DNA of 64,000 nucleotides from Solimonas sp. (GCA_030149365.1 JASBRP010000022.1:1-64000), one strand, 5' to 3'; positions 6,804 to 17,520 are shown, counted from the first letter of the stretch. Numbers and translations are program-made. The notes: a model not told the origin generated them from the sequence alone.

Positions 6804-9740
6804 ATGAAACGCATTCTGATCAATGCCACGCAGCGCGAAGAGCTGCGCGTGGCGATCGTGGACGGGCAAAAACTCCATGACCTGGACATCGAGCACGCCT
6901 CTCGCGAACAAAAGAAGGGAAACATCTACAAAGGGCGCATTACCCGCGTAGAACCCAGCCTCGAAGCCTGCTTCGTCGATTACGGCGGAGAGCGCCACGG
7001 CTTCCTGCCGGTCAAGGAGATCGTCCGCTCCTATTTCAAGGGCGACGGCAAGAACCTGCGTGACCAGCTCGACGAGGGCCAGGAAATCATCGTCCAAGTC
7101 GAGAAGGAAGAGCGTGGCAACAAGGGCGCCGCCCTGACCACCTTCGTCTCGCTGGCCGGCCGTTACCTGGTGCTGATGCCCAACAACCCTCGGGCCGGCG
7201 GCATTTCGCGCCGTGCCGACGGTGACGAGCGCGAGGAAGCCAAGGAAGCCCTGAACCAGCTCAACCTGCCGGACGGCATGGGTTTGATCATCCGCTCCAA
7301 CGGCGTCGGCCGCACGGTCGAGGAACTGCAGTGGGACCTCGACCACCGCGTCAGCACCTGGAATGCGATCATCGCCGAGGCCGCCAAGCGCCAGGGTCCT
7401 TTCCTGATCTACCAGGAAAACAACATCGTCATGCGCGCGCTGCGCGACTACCTGCGCGCCGACATCGGCGAGGTGGTGGTCGACAACGCCGAAATCTACG
7501 AAGAAGCGCGTGAGCAGCTGCAGTACTCCACGCCGCAGGACCTGCCCAAGCTCAAGCAGTACAGCGACGAAACCCCGCTGTTCCAGCGCTTCCAGGTGGA
7601 AAGCCAGATCGAGCTGGCGCATGAACGCAACGTGCGCCTGCCCTCCGGCGGCTCGATCGTCATCGATCACACCGAAGCCCTGACCGCGATCGACATCAAC
7701 TCCGCCAAGGCTACCGGCGGACGCGACATCGAGGAAACCGCGTTCAACACCAACCTGGAGGCGGCCGAGGAAATCGCCCGCCAGCTGCGCCTGCGTGACC
7801 TTGGCGGCCTGATCGTCGTCGATTTCATCGACATGTCCAGCTCCAAGAACCAGAAGGAAGTCGAGCGGCGCCTGGAGCGCGCGGTCGAGATGGATCGTGC
7901 CCGCATTCAGCTGGGCCGCATCTCGCGCTTCGGCCTGCTGGAGCTGTCGCGCCAGCGTCTGCGCCCGACCCTGGCCGAACACACCCAGGTCGCCTGCCCG
8001 CGCTGTAGCGGTCGCGGCCACATCCGCAGCGTCGAATCCCTGGCCCTGTCGATCCTCCGCCTGATCGAGGAAGAGGCGATGAAGGAGCGTACCGGGCGCG
8101 TGATCGCGCAGGTGCCGGTGGACGTAGGCACCTACCTGCTCAACGAGAAGCGCCTCAACGTGCGCGAGATCGAGGCACGCTGCCGCGTGCATATCGCGAT
8201 CGTGCCGAACCAGACGCTGCACACGCCGAACTTCGAGATCAAGCGCGTCCGCGCCGATCACCTGCAGCAGGACAACAACTCCGACATCTCCTACGTGCTG
8301 GCGCAGAACTTCGACGCTGCAGCCCAGGAAGAGCAGGCCAAGCCGCAGGCACCGCAGCGCGCGCTGCAGGAGCCGGCAGTAAAGCAGATCGTGCCGGCAA
8401 CCCCTGCGCCGATCGTCATCAAGCAGGAAGTGGTGGCGGCACCAGCCCCCATGATCGCCGCGTCGACGGAATCCATCTGGACCAAGCTGCTGCGCCTGTT
8501 CGGCTTCGGCGCCAAGCCGGCCGTGGAGGCTGCACCGGCCAAGGCCCTGCCCGACCCGCGCCGCCGCGACGAGCGCCGCGATGGCCGTGGCGGAAACAAC
8601 CAGCGCCGTGATCAGGGTCGTGACCAGAACCGCGGTGGCCAGCAGACCCAGCAGCGCCGCGATGGCCAGCAGAACCAGCAGAAGAACCGCGACGGCCAGC
8701 AGAATCAGCAGAACCAGCAGAAAAATCGCGACGGTCAACAGAACCAGCAGAACCAGCAGAAGAACCGCGACGGTCAGCAGAACCAGCAGAACCAGCAGAA
8801 GAATCGCGACGGCCAGCAGAATCAGCAGAACCAGCAGAAGAACCGCGACGGCCAGCAGAACCAGCAGAACCAGCAGAACCAGCAGAAGAATCGCGACGGC
8901 CAGCAGAACCAGCAGCGTCGCGACGGCCGCCCCGAGCGTCCGCCGCAGCCGACGCAGGAGTTGCTGCCGCTGACGGCCGAGGACGCCGCTGCCGAACTGG
9001 CTGCCGAGGCCGCGGAGGCCGCCGGAACACTCCCCGAGGGCACCGAGGGTCAGGCAACTCCGGGCGGACGCAGCCTGCGCGGTCGCCGCAATCGCCGCAA
9101 TCGCGGTCGTGGCGGAGATCGTGGCGGAGAAAGCCAAGGCCAGGGCCAGGATGCGCTGCCGGCCGCCGCCGCAGGCGTGATCGCGCTGACCGCGGAAGAT
9201 GCACTGGCGGGCAATATCTCTTCGTCGGACATTCCTGCCGTTGCCGAGGCATTGCCGGTGCAAGCCCCGCCGTCCACCGCCGAGACGGAGCCGGTGGAAG
9301 CGGCCTCGCCGGTGGCACAGGCTGACGTCGTGGTGACCGATCACGCCAGCGCCGAACACACCAGCGTCGAAGTCGAGGCTGAACCCGCGCCCGTAGTCAT
9401 CGCCACCACGCCGTCGGCGCAGGGCGAGGTCCTTGCCGAGCAGGTCGAAGCCCCCGCCATCGAGGTTGCCGCTGTGGAGCCTCCGGCCGTGGAAGCGCCT
9501 GCGCCGATGATCGAAGCGGAAGCCTCCCAGCCCGCCCCGGCAGAAGCCGAAGCAGAGGCCGAAGACGAAGTTCACGCCATTGCAATGGACAGCGCGGAAG
9601 ATATCGCCGAGGTTCAGGAGTCGCCGCAGAAGTTCCGCAGCAGCGCACCCGCCTCCGATTATTTCAAGCTGTTCGAGGAATCGCCCACGGCAGAAGCCGA
9701 GAGGGCTGCCGAACAGAAGCAAGACACCACCCAGGGCTGA
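6804..9740 (+). CDS. rne: Ribonuclease E
   Basis: Endoribonuclease that starts mRNA decay and matures rRNA and tRNA, and scaffolds the degradosome at the inner membrane. 978 residues. S1 domain about 38-119; catalytic aspartates Asp297 (TAIDINS) and Asp340 (IVVDFID); zinc-link cysteines Cys398 and Cys401 (ACPRCSG); amphipathic membrane-targeting stretch about 556-572 ([16 protein letters not shown]). The C-terminal half is disordered: an Arg/Gln/Asn-rich tandem repeat at 618-708, then an Ala/Glu/Pro-rich tail. The tail end ([16 protein letters not shown]) might be a partner-binding microdomain. The ugd gene starts 9 bp downstream. Confidence 0.97.
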   Translation: MKRILINATQREELRVAIVDGQKLHDLDIEHASREQKKGNIYKGRITRVEPSLEACFVDYGGERHGFLPVKEIVRSYFKGDGKNLRDQLDEGQEIIVQVEKEERGNKGAALTTFVSLAGRYLVLMPNNPRAGGISRRADGDEREEAKEALNQLNLPDGMGLIIRSNGVGRTVEELQWDLDHRVSTWNAIIAEAAKRQGPFLIYQENNIVMRALRDYLRADIGEVVVDNAEIYEEAREQLQYSTPQDLPKLKQYSDETPLFQRFQVESQIELAHERNVRLPSGGSIVIDHTEALTAIDINSAKATGGRDIEETAFNTNLEAAEEIARQLRLRDLGGLIVVDFIDMSSSKNQKEVERRLERAVEMDRARIQLGRISRFGLLELSRQRLRPTLAEHTQVACPRCSGRGHIRSVESLALSILRLIEEEAMKERTGRVIAQVPVDVGTYLLNEKRLNVREIEARCRVHIAIVPNQTLHTPNFEIKRVRADHLQQDNNSDISYVLAQNFDAAAQEEQAKPQAPQRALQEPAVKQIVPATPAPIVIKQEVVAAPAPMIAASTESIWTKLLRLFGFGAKPAVEAAPAKALPDPRRRDERRDGRGGNNQRRDQGRDQNRGGQQTQQRRDGQQNQQKNRDGQQNQQNQQKNRDGQQNQQNQQKNRDGQQNQQNQQKNRDGQQNQQNQQKNRDGQQNQQNQQNQQKNRDGQQNQQRRDGRPERPPQPTQELLPLTAEDAAAELAAEAAEAAGTLPEGTEGQATPGGRSLRGRRNRRNRGRGGDRGGESQGQGQDALPAAAAGVIALTAEDALAGNISSSDIPAVAEALPVQAPPSTAETEPVEAASPVAQADVVVTDHASAEHTSVEVEAEPAPVVIATTPSAQGEVLAEQVEAPAIEVAAVEPPAVEAPAPMIEAEASQPAPAEAEAEAEDEVHAIAMDSAEDIAEVQESPQKFRSSAPASDYFKLFEESPTAEAERAAEQKQDTTQG
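8655..8927 (+). repeat. In-frame tandem repeat within rne ([13 protein letters not shown] units)
   Basis: A 39-bp unit encoding [13 protein letters not shown] is repeated about five times with length variants (units with one, two or three NQQ blocks) and small synonymous changes. It forms a Gln/Asn-rich, regularly positively charged low-complexity stretch of about 90 residues in the RNase E C-terminal domain, adjacent to Arg-rich segments. Such coding minisatellites vary in copy number by slippage. Confidence 0.9.
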
Positions 9741-9749
9741 CCTCTTTCC

Positions 9750-11084
9750 ATGGACATCACTGTTTTCGGCTCCGGCTATGTGGGCTTGGTGACAGCGGCC
9801 TGCTTCGCCGATGCCGGAAACAGCGTGGTTTGCGTGGATGTCGATGCAGGGCGGGTGGAGACACTGTCGCAGGGTGAGGTGCCTTTCTACGAGCCCGGCC
9901 TGGACCAGATGGTCCGGGCCAACTTCCAGCAAGGCCGGCTACGATTCACCACCGACGCCGAGGAAGGCGTACGTCACGGCCTGTTCCAGTTCATTGCCGT
10001 CGGCACGCCGCCGGGCGAGGATGGCTCCGCCGACCTGAAGTACGTGCTGCAGGTCGCCGATACCATCGGCAGCCTCATGCACGACTATCGTGTCGTGGTG
10101 ACCAAATCGACCGTGCCGGTTGGCACGGCCGACAAGGTGCGCGATGCCTTGCTCGCGGCGCAGCAACGCCGCGGAGAAAGCGTCGAGTTCGATGTGGTGT
10201 CGAACCCGGAGTTCCTCAAGGAAGGCGCCGCGATTGCGGACTTCACCAGGCCCGATCGCATCGTCATCGGCACCGACAACCCACGCACGGCCGAACTGAT
10301 GCGTGCGCTCTACGCGCCCTTCAACCACAACCACGATCGCATCGTGGTCATGGACGTGCGCTCCTCGGAGCTGACCAAGTACGCCGCCAACGCCATGCTG
10401 GCGACCCGGATCAGCTTCATGAACGAGCTGGCCAACGTCGCCGAGAAGGTCGGTGCGGATATCGAGAAGGTGCGCGTCGGCATTGGCTCGGACCCGCGCA
10501 TCGGCTACGACTTCATCTACCCGGGCTGCGGCTACGGCGGTTCCTGCTTCCCCAAGGACGTCAAGGCATTGGTGCATACCGCTGCCGAATCCGGCCATCT
10601 GGCGACATTGCTGGCAGCGGTGGAAGACGTCAACCAGCGCCAGAAGCGCGTGCTGTTCGAGCGCATCCGCAAGCATTTCGGCAATGATCTCAAGGGCAGG
10701 ACGATCGCGCTCTGGGGCCTGGCCTTCAAGCCCAAGACCGATGACATGCGCGAAGCCTCCAGCCGCGTGCTGATGGAAGCCCTGTGGGAAGCCGGCGCCA
10801 AGGTCCGTGCCTTTGATCCGGTGGCCATGCCGGAAACCCAGAAGATCTACGGCGAGCGAGCCGATCTGACCCTCTGCGACAGCGCCGAGGCTGCCTGCGA
10901 AGGCGCTGACGTACTGGCGATCGTCACCGAGTGGAAGCAGTTCCGCAGCCCGAACTTCGACCGCCTGAAGAAGCTGCTGAAGCAGCCGACCATCTTCGAC
11001 GGCCGCAATCTCTACGATCCCCAGCTGATGAAGCGCCAGGGTTTCGCGTACTACAGCATCGGGCGCGTGCCGGTCGGCGTCTGA
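9750..11084 (+). CDS. ugd: UDP-glucose 6-dehydrogenase
   Basis: Oxidises UDP-glucose to UDP-glucuronate with NAD+, supplying uronic acid for capsule, exopolysaccharide or lipid A sugars. 444 residues with the N-terminal Rossmann motif FGSGYVGLV (6-14), [10 protein letters not shown] in the NAD domain, the central helix with [14 protein letters not shown], catalytic Cys266 in [10 protein letters not shown], and the C-terminal UDP-binding domain. It begins 9 bp after rne and ends at a strong bidirectional terminator. It could supply UDP-glucuronate to a glycosyltransferase such as the one at 43.0 kb, but that link is only a guess. Confidence 0.95.
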   Translation: MDITVFGSGYVGLVTAACFADAGNSVVCVDVDAGRVETLSQGEVPFYEPGLDQMVRANFQQGRLRFTTDAEEGVRHGLFQFIAVGTPPGEDGSADLKYVLQVADTIGSLMHDYRVVVTKSTVPVGTADKVRDALLAAQQRRGESVEFDVVSNPEFLKEGAAIADFTRPDRIVIGTDNPRTAELMRALYAPFNHNHDRIVVMDVRSSELTKYAANAMLATRISFMNELANVAEKVGADIEKVRVGIGSDPRIGYDFIYPGCGYGGSCFPKDVKALVHTAAESGHLATLLAAVEDVNQRQKRVLFERIRKHFGNDLKGRTIALWGLAFKPKTDDMREASSRVLMEALWEAGAKVRAFDPVAMPETQKIYGERADLTLCDSAEAACEGADVLAIVTEWKQFRSPNFDRLKKLLKQPTIFDGRNLYDPQLMKRQGFAYYSIGRVPVGV

Positions 11085-11095
11085 GCTCACATACG

Positions 11096-11130
11096 AATAA
11101 AAAAGGCTCCCTTCGGGAGCCTTTTTTATT
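11096..11130. terminator. Bidirectional rho-independent terminator between ugd and kdsB
   Basis: Stem GGCTCC/GGAGCC closed by a CTTCG tetraloop context and flanked by A-run and T-run on opposite sides, so it works for the convergent ugd (plus) and kdsB (minus) transcripts. Confidence 0.93.
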
Positions 11131-11141
11131 GGGCAGCCGAT

Positions 11142-11906
11142 TCAGCGCTGCGGCTTCATCAGCGCGATTACCGCCTGCAGGTCTTCCTCGGTATCCACCC
11201 CGCGCGGCGGCGGATTGTGGGTGACGCCCATGCGGATGCGGAAGCCATGGGTCAGCGCACGCAGCTGTTCCAGCGCCTCGCAATCCTCCAGCGGCGCCGG
11301 CGGCAATTCGCTGAATTCTGCCAGGGCGGCAACGCGATAGGCATACAGGCCGATGTGCCGGTAGGCCAGGCCTTCCGGCATGCGGGGCTGCTCGCGCGTG
11401 GAGCCGTCGCGCTTCCAGGGAATCGGTGCGCGAGAGAAGTACAAGGCATAGCCACGACGGTCCATGACCAGCTTGACGACATTGGGGTTGAGCCACTCCT
11501 CCAGCGCGTGGATCGGATGGCACAGCGAGGCGATGTGCGCCTCGCTGTCGTCGGCAAGCAACTGCGCCGCCTGGCGTACCAATTCTGCCGGCATCAAGGG
11601 CTCGTCACCCTGCAGGTTGACCACGACGGTGTCGGCCGCCCAGCCAGCGGCGCGGGCGATCTCATTGATGCGATCGGTGCCGGAATTATGGGTGGCAGCT
11701 GTCAGGCGAACGTCGGCGCCGAACCCGCGGCAGGCCTCCAGGACCTGCTCGGAGTCGGTGGCGACGATGACCTCTTGGGCACCGCTCTTGCGGGCCGCTT
11801 CCCAGACATGCCGCAGCACCGGCTTGCCGTGCAAGTCCCGCAGCACCTTGTTCGGCAGCCGGGTGGACCCCAGGCGCGCCGGAATGACCACCTTGAAGCC
11901 CTTCAT
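11142..11906 (-). CDS. kdsB: 3-deoxy-manno-octulosonate cytidylyltransferase
   Basis: Activates KDO with CTP to CMP-KDO for the lipopolysaccharide inner core. 254 residues, starting [18 protein letters not shown], the nucleotide-binding signature. NLQGDEPLM carries the metal-binding Asp. The ATG overlaps the stop codon of the upstream YcaR-like gene by four bases (ATGA), which fixes the start and implies translational coupling. It is the last gene of the msbA-lpxK-ycaR-kdsB operon. Confidence 0.96.
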   Translation of the reverse strand: MKGFKVVIPARLGSTRLPNKVLRDLHGKPVLRHVWEAARKSGAQEVIVATDSEQVLEACRGFGADVRLTAATHNSGTDRINEIARAAGWAADTVVVNLQGDEPLMPAELVRQAAQLLADDSEAHIASLCHPIHALEEWLNPNVVKLVMDRRGYALYFSRAPIPWKRDGSTREQPRMPEGLAYRHIGLYAYRVAALAEFSELPPAPLEDCEALEQLRALTHGFRIRMGVTHNPPPRGVDTEEDLQAVIALMKPQR

Positions 11907-12085
11907 GCCTCGAGCTCGTCGGCTGCCAGCTCGCGCGCCTCTTCTTCGAGCATCACCGGGATGCCATCGCGGACGGGATAAGCCAGGCGAGAGCTGCGGC
12001 TCCACAACTCCTGCCGGTCCGGGTGCCACTCCAGCGGCCCCTGGCTGACGGGGCAGACGAGTATGTCGAGCAGACGCTTATCCAT
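11903..12085 (-). CDS. Trm112/YcaR family small protein
   Basis: Sixty-residue protein of the Trm112p/YcaR (UPF0434) family, conserved between lpxK and kds[21 protein letters not shown] is the family N-terminus and [20 protein letters not shown] its C-terminal signature. Only one cysteine of the usual zinc-ribbon is present, as in other bacterial YcaR proteins that lack a full zinc site. Its role is unknown in bacteria; eukaryotic Trm112 activates methyltransferases. The start at 12085 was chosen because it gives the family length; longer in-frame extensions have no similarity. Confidence 0.9.
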   Translation of the reverse strand: MDKRLLDILVCPVSQGPLEWHPDRQELWSRSSRLAYPVRDGIPVMLEEEARELAADELEA

Positions 12086-12224
12086 GTTTCCTGGCAGGTG
12101 CTGGCAATGCGGGGTTGGCATTGTTGCATGCTTTGCCCTCTCCGGCGCCAGGGAACAGGCCTGGCTGACCGCTCGCGCGCAGGCCGGCGTCAGGGCCCTC
12201 TCCGACAGGCCCGGCGGCGGTACG

Positions 12225-13235
12225 TCAATGCTGCCGGGGCGGAGCGGAAGTCCCGTCCAGGACGGCCTGCAAGCCAGCAAGCAGCCGGGGGCCGCCGTCG
12301 CTGGAGAACCGCAGCTCCGCGGGCACCATCCACCAGTGCGGCTGTGCGAAGGCGCGGCATTTCACCGCATCCTTCTCCGTCATCAGCACCGGCAGGCCAT
12401 CGCTGAACGCAAGCTCGGCGGATGCATAGGCATGGTGATCGGGGAAGGCGTGCTCGTGCAGTTGCAGGCCCTGGGCGCGCAGGCTGTCGAAGAAGCGCGC
12501 GGGATTGCCGATGCCCGCCACGGCATGAATGGCCGACGGGCCGAACTCCGGCAGGTCCCGCTTTTCACCGGTCAGCAGATTCACCGCCATCGTGGTTTCC
12601 AAGCGGAAGCCGACAGCCGTGGCACCGAAGGCCGCGGGGTCGCCGCCATTGACCAGGATCAGCGTGGCGGCCTGCGCGCGCGCCGGTGGCTCGCGCAGCG
12701 GGCCCGCCGGCAACAGCCAGCCATTACCGTAGCCTCGCGTGCCGTCGACGACGCAGAGTTCCAGGTCGCGCGCCAGGCGGTAGTGCTGCAGGCCATCGTC
12801 GCAGACCAGTACGTCGAGTTGGGGATGCCGTTCCAGCAGCAGGCGGCCGGCGGCCAGTCGGTCTGGAGCCACGACCAGCGGCACGCCACTGCGCTGGGCC
12901 ATCAAGGCCGGCTCGTCGCCGCAGAGCGCAGGGGCGGTATCGGCGGTCACCAGCATGGGAAAGGGGCCACGGCCGCCATAGCCGCGGCTCAGGATGCCCG
13001 GGCGATGTCCGGCCTGGCGCAGGGCAGCCACCAGCCACAGCACACTGGGTGTCTTGCCGGTGCCACCCACGGCAACATTGCCGACGACGATCACCGGTAC
13101 CGGCAGGCGCTGCGCTTGCCGGCGGCGTTTGGTCGCCAGGTGTTCCGCTACCGCCCCATAGATGTGCGACAGCGGGCGCAGCCAGGCGGGCGGCGGCGCG
13201 GCGCGGTACCAGATGCCTTCCAGCCAGGCTTTCAT
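12225..13235 (-). CDS. lpxK: Tetraacyldisaccharide 4'-kinase LpxK
   Basis: Phosphorylates the 4' position of the lipid A disaccharide precursor at the inner membrane. 336 residues with the Walker A loop [14 protein letters not shown] at 51-64 and an N-terminal hydrophobic/amphipathic segment. The ATG start overlaps the msbA stop by four bases (ATGA). A 139-bp spacer separates it from the YcaR-like gene, with no gene seen in that gap. Confidence 0.96.
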   Translation of the reverse strand: MKAWLEGIWYRAAPPPAWLRPLSHIYGAVAEHLATKRRRQAQRLPVPVIVVGNVAVGGTGKTPSVLWLVAALRQAGHRPGILSRGYGGRGPFPMLVTADTAPALCGDEPALMAQRSGVPLVVAPDRLAAGRLLLERHPQLDVLVCDDGLQHYRLARDLELCVVDGTRGYGNGWLLPAGPLREPPARAQAATLILVNGGDPAAFGATAVGFRLETTMAVNLLTGEKRDLPEFGPSAIHAVAGIGNPARFFDSLRAQGLQLHEHAFPDHHAYASAELAFSDGLPVLMTEKDAVKCRAFAQPHWWMVPAELRFSSDGGPRLLAGLQAVLDGTSAPPRQH

Positions 13236-15028
13236 CCGCCAGCCGGCTCGCCGCCCTCGCCGGCGTCCTCACGGAACTGCAGGCTGTGGAGTGCGGAGTA
13301 CGTGCCCTGGAGCGCCAGCAGCTCGGCATGGGTCCCCTGCTCCACTACCTGGCCATCGCGCATGACCACGATCAGGTCGGCGTTCTGGATGGTGGAGAGG
13401 CGGTGCGCGATCACCAGGGTGGTGCGGCCCTTGACCAGCTCCTCGAGCGCGCTCTGGATGTAGCGCTCGGACTCGGTATCCAGCGCCGAGGTGGCCTCGT
13501 CCAGGATCAGGATTGGGGCGTTCTTGACCAGTGCCCTGGCGATGGCGATGCGCTGGCGCTGACCACCGGAGAGCTTGCTGCCGTTCTGGCCGATCGGCGT
13601 CTGCAGGCCCTGCGGCAGGCGGCTGATGAATTCCCAGGCATAGGCGGCCTTGGCCGCCTCGATGATGCGGGACTCGTCCGGAGCCGAGTCCAGTCCGTAG
13701 GCGATGTTCTCGGCGACCGTGGCATCGAACAGGCGCACCTGCTGGTCGACCAGGGCGATCTGCGCGCGCAGGCTGTTCAGGGGGTATTCGCGTACGTCGT
13801 GTCCATCCACCTTCACCACGCCGGACTCCGCGTCGTAGAAGCGCGGCAGCAATGCCAGCAAGGTGGACTTGCCGCTGCCAGAAGCACCGACGAAGGCCAC
13901 GGTCTGCCCGGGCTGGACCGTGACTGTCACGCCACGCAGCGCAGCGGCGCTCTGCGAGGCGTAGCGGAAGCGCACGTCCTGGAACTCCACCAGGCCCTGG
14001 GCACGTTGCAGCGGCCGATCTCCGCCGACAGGCTCCACGCCCTCGCTCATCAGCTTGAACACGTCGGTAGCCGCGGCGATGCCGCGCTGCAGGCGCTCGT
14101 TGACGTTGGTGAGGCTCTTCAGCGGGTTCATCAGCGACAGCATGGCGCCGAGGAAGGATACGAAGGTGCCGGGCGTGATCGCTTCCAGCATGTCGGGACG
14201 CGTGGCGAAGTAGATGATGAAGGCCACGGCCCAGGCGGAGATGAACTGGATCAGCGCATCGCTGCCGGACTTGGTGGCGACCAGCTTCATCGACAGCCAT
14301 CGCTGCTGTTCGTTGACACCCTCGAAGCGCTGCCGCTCCTGCTCCTGCCCGTTGTAGATCTTGATGACGCGCTGGCCGCCGATGGCCTCCTCGGAGGCCT
14401 GCGTGACGATGCCGATGTTCTGCTGGATGCGACCCGATACCTTGCGAAAGCGCCGGCTGACGTAGGAGATGATGCCGGCGATCAGCGGTGCCACGCCCAG
14501 GCAGAACAGCGTCAGCTCCCAGTTCAGCCAGAACATCCAGGCGATCAGGCCCACCACCGTGAGTCCATCCTTGATGATGGAGGTGAAGGCGGTGGTCACG
14601 GCTTCCGCGACCTGCTCGACGTGATAGGTCAGGCGCGCAATCAGCTGGCCGCTGCTCATGCGGTCATAGAACATCGAGGGGAGCCTGAGCAGGTGGTCGA
14701 ACAGCTCGCCGCGCAGCTTCTTGATCACCTGCCGGCCGATCCACGACATGCCGAAGGAGCAGACGAACTCGGAGATGCCGCGCATCAGGAAAAGGCCGAC
14801 GATGGCCCAGGGCACCCAGCTGATGACTTCCGGATCGCGGTTCACGAAGGTGCCGTCGAGCAGCGGCTTGATCAGGGACATGAAGCCCACCTGGGTGGCG
14901 GCCGCCACGATCATGCCCAGCGAGGACAGCAGGAACACCGGCCAGTGCGGCCGGGTGTAGGCGAGCAGGCGACGGTAGACGGCCATCGGCCGGAAGTCGC
15001 CGGACACGGTCGGAGAAGGTTCGGTCAT
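13232..15028 (-). CDS. msbA: Lipid A export ABC transporter MsbA
   Basis: Flips core-lipid A across the inner membrane. 598 residues: six-helix transmembrane domain (about 25-310) fused to an ATPase domain with Walker A GASGSGKS (381-388), signature LSGGQ (486-490) and Walker B ILILDE (506-511). The start MTEPSPTVSG at 15028 gives the family length; a longer frame upstream reads through the antisense of the HIT gene and is spurious. First gene of msbA-lpxK-ycaR-kdsB. Confidence 0.95.
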   Translation of the reverse strand: MTEPSPTVSGDFRPMAVYRRLLAYTRPHWPVFLLSSLGMIVAAATQVGFMSLIKPLLDGTFVNRDPEVISWVPWAIVGLFLMRGISEFVCSFGMSWIGRQVIKKLRGELFDHLLRLPSMFYDRMSSGQLIARLTYHVEQVAEAVTTAFTSIIKDGLTVVGLIAWMFWLNWELTLFCLGVAPLIAGIISYVSRRFRKVSGRIQQNIGIVTQASEEAIGGQRVIKIYNGQEQERQRFEGVNEQQRWLSMKLVATKSGSDALIQFISAWAVAFIIYFATRPDMLEAITPGTFVSFLGAMLSLMNPLKSLTNVNERLQRGIAAATDVFKLMSEGVEPVGGDRPLQRAQGLVEFQDVRFRYASQSAAALRGVTVTVQPGQTVAFVGASGSGKSTLLALLPRFYDAESGVVKVDGHDVREYPLNSLRAQIALVDQQVRLFDATVAENIAYGLDSAPDESRIIEAAKAAYAWEFISRLPQGLQTPIGQNGSKLSGGQRQRIAIARALVKNAPILILDEATSALDTESERYIQSALEELVKGRTTLVIAHRLSTIQNADLIVVMRDGQVVEQGTHAELLALQGTYSALHSLQFREDAGEGGEPAGG

Positions 15029-15104
15029 GGGCGGGAATGGTAACAAACGCCGGGCCCGGCGCCGCTCATGGCTTACACTGGGAATCTTTCCCCAGGAGCC
15101 GCCC

Positions 15105-15446
15105 ATGGCGAAGACGCTGTTCGAGAAGATCATCGACCGGGAGATTCCCGCCACGATCGTCCACGAGGACGAGCACTGCGTGGCGATCCAGGACATCAAT
15201 CCCGGTGCGCCGATGCACCTGCTGCTGATTCCCCGCAAGCCGATCCCTCGCCTCTGCGACGCCGGCCCCGAGGACCAGGCCCTGTTGGGCCACCTGATGC
15301 TGTCCGCCGGCAAGATCGCCGCGGCCCACGGCTACGGCGAGGCCTTCCGCCTGGTGGTGAACAACGGCGCCGAGGCCGGGCAGTCGGTGTTCCACCTGCA
15401 CCTGCACCTGATCGGCGGGCGCCCGCTGAAGTGGCCCCCGGGCTGA
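15105..15446 (+). CDS. HIT family (histidine triad) nucleotide-binding protein
   Basis: HINT-like purine nucleoside phosphoramidase of 113 residues. The C-terminal HLHLHLIGG supplies the histidine triad; the N-terminus MAKTLFEKIIDREIPA is typical of bacterial HinT. A CAGGAG ribosome binding site lies 7 bp before the ATG at 15105. Divergent from msbA across 76 bp. Confidence 0.93.
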   Translation: MAKTLFEKIIDREIPATIVHEDEHCVAIQDINPGAPMHLLLIPRKPIPRLCDAGPEDQALLGHLMLSAGKIAAAHGYGEAFRLVVNNGAEAGQSVFHLHLHLIGGRPLKWPPG

Positions 15447-15566
15447 AAAGCCCGCGGTAGCCGGTGGCCCGAGCGACAGGGAGCATCGTCCCTCGGGACG
15501 ACGGGCGCCGATCCCGGCTGCCCTAGAATGGCGCCATCCCCTTTTCCACCCTTTGGAGTTCCCCCC

Positions 15567-16340
15567 ATGACCACCGAACACGTCCTGACCGAGCTGCAGG
15601 ACCGGGTCTGCACGATCCGCATGAACCGCCTCGACAAGAAGAACGCCCTGACCACGGCGATGTACGAGGGCATCACCGCGGCCCTGCTGAAGGCCGAGGC
15701 CGATCCGGAGGTGCGGGTCATCCTGCTGGCCGGCTCCAATGACTGCTTCACCAGCGGCAACGACCTGGCGGACTTCCTGCAGAACCCGCCCCAGGGCGAC
15801 GACAGCGCCGTAGCGCGCTTCATGCGCACGCTGGCCACGGCCAGGAAGCCGGTGGTGGCCGCGGTCAACGGCATCGCCGTGGGCGTGGGCACCACGCTGC
15901 TGCTGCATTGCGACCTGGTCTACGCCGGCGAGAAGACCCGCTTCCACCTGCCCTTCGTCAATATCGGCATCTGCCCGGAGTTCGCCTCCACCTACATCCT
16001 GCCGCGCCTGATGGGCCACCAGAAGGCCGCCGAGCTGTGCCTGCTGGCGGAGCCCTTCGACGCCGCCACCGCACGGGAAGCCGGCCTGGTCAACGCCGTG
16101 CTCCCCAATGACCAGAGCGAGGCCAAGGCGCGCGAGGCGGCCCTGAAGCTGGCGGCCCAGCCGCCCAACGCCCTGCGCACCAGCAAGGCCCTGCTGAAGC
16201 GCTGGCGCGAGGACCTGGTGGTGGACGCGATCCGCATCGAGGCAGACAAGTTCATCCCCATGCTGGGCATGCCCGAGGCCCGCGAAGCCATGGGCGCTTT
16301 CATGCAGAAGCGCAAGCCGGACTTCTCGAAGTTCAGCTGA
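15567..16340 (+). CDS. Enoyl-CoA hydratase/isomerase family protein
   Basis: Crotonase-fold enzyme of 257 residues acting on an acyl-CoA. Oxyanion-hole segments are NDCFTSGNDLADF near residue 58 and VNGIAVGVGTTLLLHCDL near 105. The position usually held by one catalytic glutamate is in a FVNIGICPEF segment. Single-domain crotonases of this sort may be hydratases, delta-isomerases or others, so the substrate cannot be given. A TTGGAG ribosome binding site precedes the ATG at 15567. A TetR-type regulator 90 bp downstream may control fatty acid genes. Confidence 0.85.
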   Translation: MTTEHVLTELQDRVCTIRMNRLDKKNALTTAMYEGITAALLKAEADPEVRVILLAGSNDCFTSGNDLADFLQNPPQGDDSAVARFMRTLATARKPVVAAVNGIAVGVGTTLLLHCDLVYAGEKTRFHLPFVNIGICPEFASTYILPRLMGHQKAAELCLLAEPFDAATAREAGLVNAVLPNDQSEAKAREAALKLAAQPPNALRTSKALLKRWREDLVVDAIRIEADKFIPMLGMPEAREAMGAFMQKRKPDFSKFS

Positions 16341-16365
16341 GTTTTGCTTCACTCCGGGGCCGGCC

Positions 16366-16393
16366 TTGACAGCGGGCGGCCCCGGGGTGGAAT
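16366..16393 (+). promoter_or_regulatory. Promoter of the TetR-family regulator
   Basis: A perfect -35 TTGACA (16366-16371) is followed after 16 bp by TGGAAT (16388-16393, four of six). Immediately downstream TGAC and GTCA form an inverted repeat with a 6-bp spacer (16395-16408), which could be an autoregulatory operator. Confidence 0.45.
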
Positions 16394-16430
16394 GTGACAC
16401 ATCCGTCATACAGCCTGATCGGCACCGTCC

Positions 16431-17090
16431 ATGCAGACGTCCAGCGGCAAGCGAGAGCAGAACAAGCTGGCCAACCGTGCGTCGATCCTTGACAGCGCGC
16501 GCCGCCTGTTCGCCGAGCAGGGCTATGATGCCGTGACCATCCGCGACGTCATCCGCGCCACGCCGCTGGCCTCCGGCACCTTCTACAACTATTTCCCGGA
16601 CAAGGAATCGCTGCTGCGCTCCCTGGTCGAGGAGCGCCTGTCGGAGTTGACCGACCGCCTGACCCAGGTGCGGCGCACGGCCGACACCCTCGAGCAGTTC
16701 GTGCAGGGCGCCTTCCTCACCACCTTCGAGGAAATCTGCGCGCATCCGGACTTCTACCGGATGATGTTCCGCAACGAGCCGGTGATCCGCGCTTTCTTCA
16801 CCGACAACGTCTTCGGCCACACCATGCGCATGCTGAAGATCGACCTTGCCGATGCCGTGGCGCGCGGCCTGCTGGCGGACATCAACGTGGACTACCTGAC
16901 CGCGACGATCTTCGGCAGCGCCTACGAACTCAGCCGCACGCTGGTGGAGCGCAAGAATCCCGATCCGCGGGAGGCGGCGGCGTTCGTTGCCCGCCTGCTG
17001 ATCAACGGCCTGGCCAACCTGCAGCCGGAACCGACCGGCGGCGAGCTGATCCGCCGCGGCTCGCTGCTGCTCAAGGGCGCCGCGCGCTAA
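16431..17090 (+). CDS. TetR/AcrR family transcriptional regulator
   Basis: 219 residues with the TetR N-terminal helix-turn-helix (about 12-60): ILDSARRLFAEQGYDAVTIR and the recognition helix SGTFYNYFPDKESLL. The C-terminal ligand domain is typical in length but its ligand is unknown. It follows an enoyl-CoA hydratase gene and converges with a MAPEG gene 7 bp away. Regulation of the acyl-CoA gene or of itself is likely from the position only. Confidence 0.88.
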   Translation: MQTSSGKREQNKLANRASILDSARRLFAEQGYDAVTIRDVIRATPLASGTFYNYFPDKESLLRSLVEERLSELTDRLTQVRRTADTLEQFVQGAFLTTFEEICAHPDFYRMMFRNEPVIRAFFTDNVFGHTMRMLKIDLADAVARGLLADINVDYLTATIFGSAYELSRTLVERKNPDPREAAAFVARLLINGLANLQPEPTGGELIRRGSLLLKGAAR

Positions 17091-17097
17091 GCCTGGA

Positions 17098-17520
17098 TCA
17101 GAGGATGGCGCCGAGGATCAGGGCCGCCATCCACAGCGTCGCCCCCACGCCGATCGCATAGGACAGCGTGCGCCAGGGCTGCAGCCCGGCGAGATAGCAC
17201 AGCGTGTGGGCCACCCGCGCCGCGACGAAGCCGCCGAACAGCCAAGGGGCCGCCGTGGCCGACAGCCCCAGTTGCACATAGGCGATCCCCAGGGCCAGGA
17301 AGATGGGGATATTCTCCAGGTCGTTGGCCCAGGCGCGCGCGGCACGCTGCACCTGCGGCAGTTCTTCGGCCACCGGCGCCCGGCCGACGAAGGCGGCATC
17401 CTCCGGTGTCTTGAATTGCTGCCGGCTGATGCGATACCAGCCCTGGTAGAGCGAGATCGCGAACATCTTGGCGAACAGCAGCACGGCGCTGAGTGCATAC
17501 CAGTGGAGCGGCGTTTCCAT
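17098..17520 (-). CDS. MAPEG family membrane protein
   Basis: Small four-helix membrane protein (140 residues) of the MAPEG superfamily, related to microsomal glutathione S-transferase 1. It has the conserved ARAWANDLENIPIFLALG stretch (about residues 63-80) and ARVAHTLCYLAG. The start at 17520 is preferred because a GAGG lies 7 bp upstream; an in-frame ATG four codons earlier lacks this. It lies 8 bp after the sugar dehydrogenase stop, likely in one transcript. Confidence 0.87.
   Translation of the reverse strand: METPLHWYALSAVLLFAKMFAISLYQGWYRISRQQFKTPEDAAFVGRAPVAEELPQVQRAARAWANDLENIPIFLALGIAYVQLGLSATAAPWLFGGFVAARVAHTLCYLAGLQPWRTLSYAIGVGATLWMAALILGAIL

Noticed and set aside
8655-8927. Possible CRISPR array
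   Set aside because: Units are 39 bp, contiguous, in frame and without unique spacers; it is a coding repeat in rne.
6789-9932. Very long open frame antisense to rne
   Set aside because: High-GC codon bias keeps the opposite strand open; the translation is low complexity (Leu/Gly/Arg-rich) and has no family resemblance, while the plus strand is clearly RNase E.
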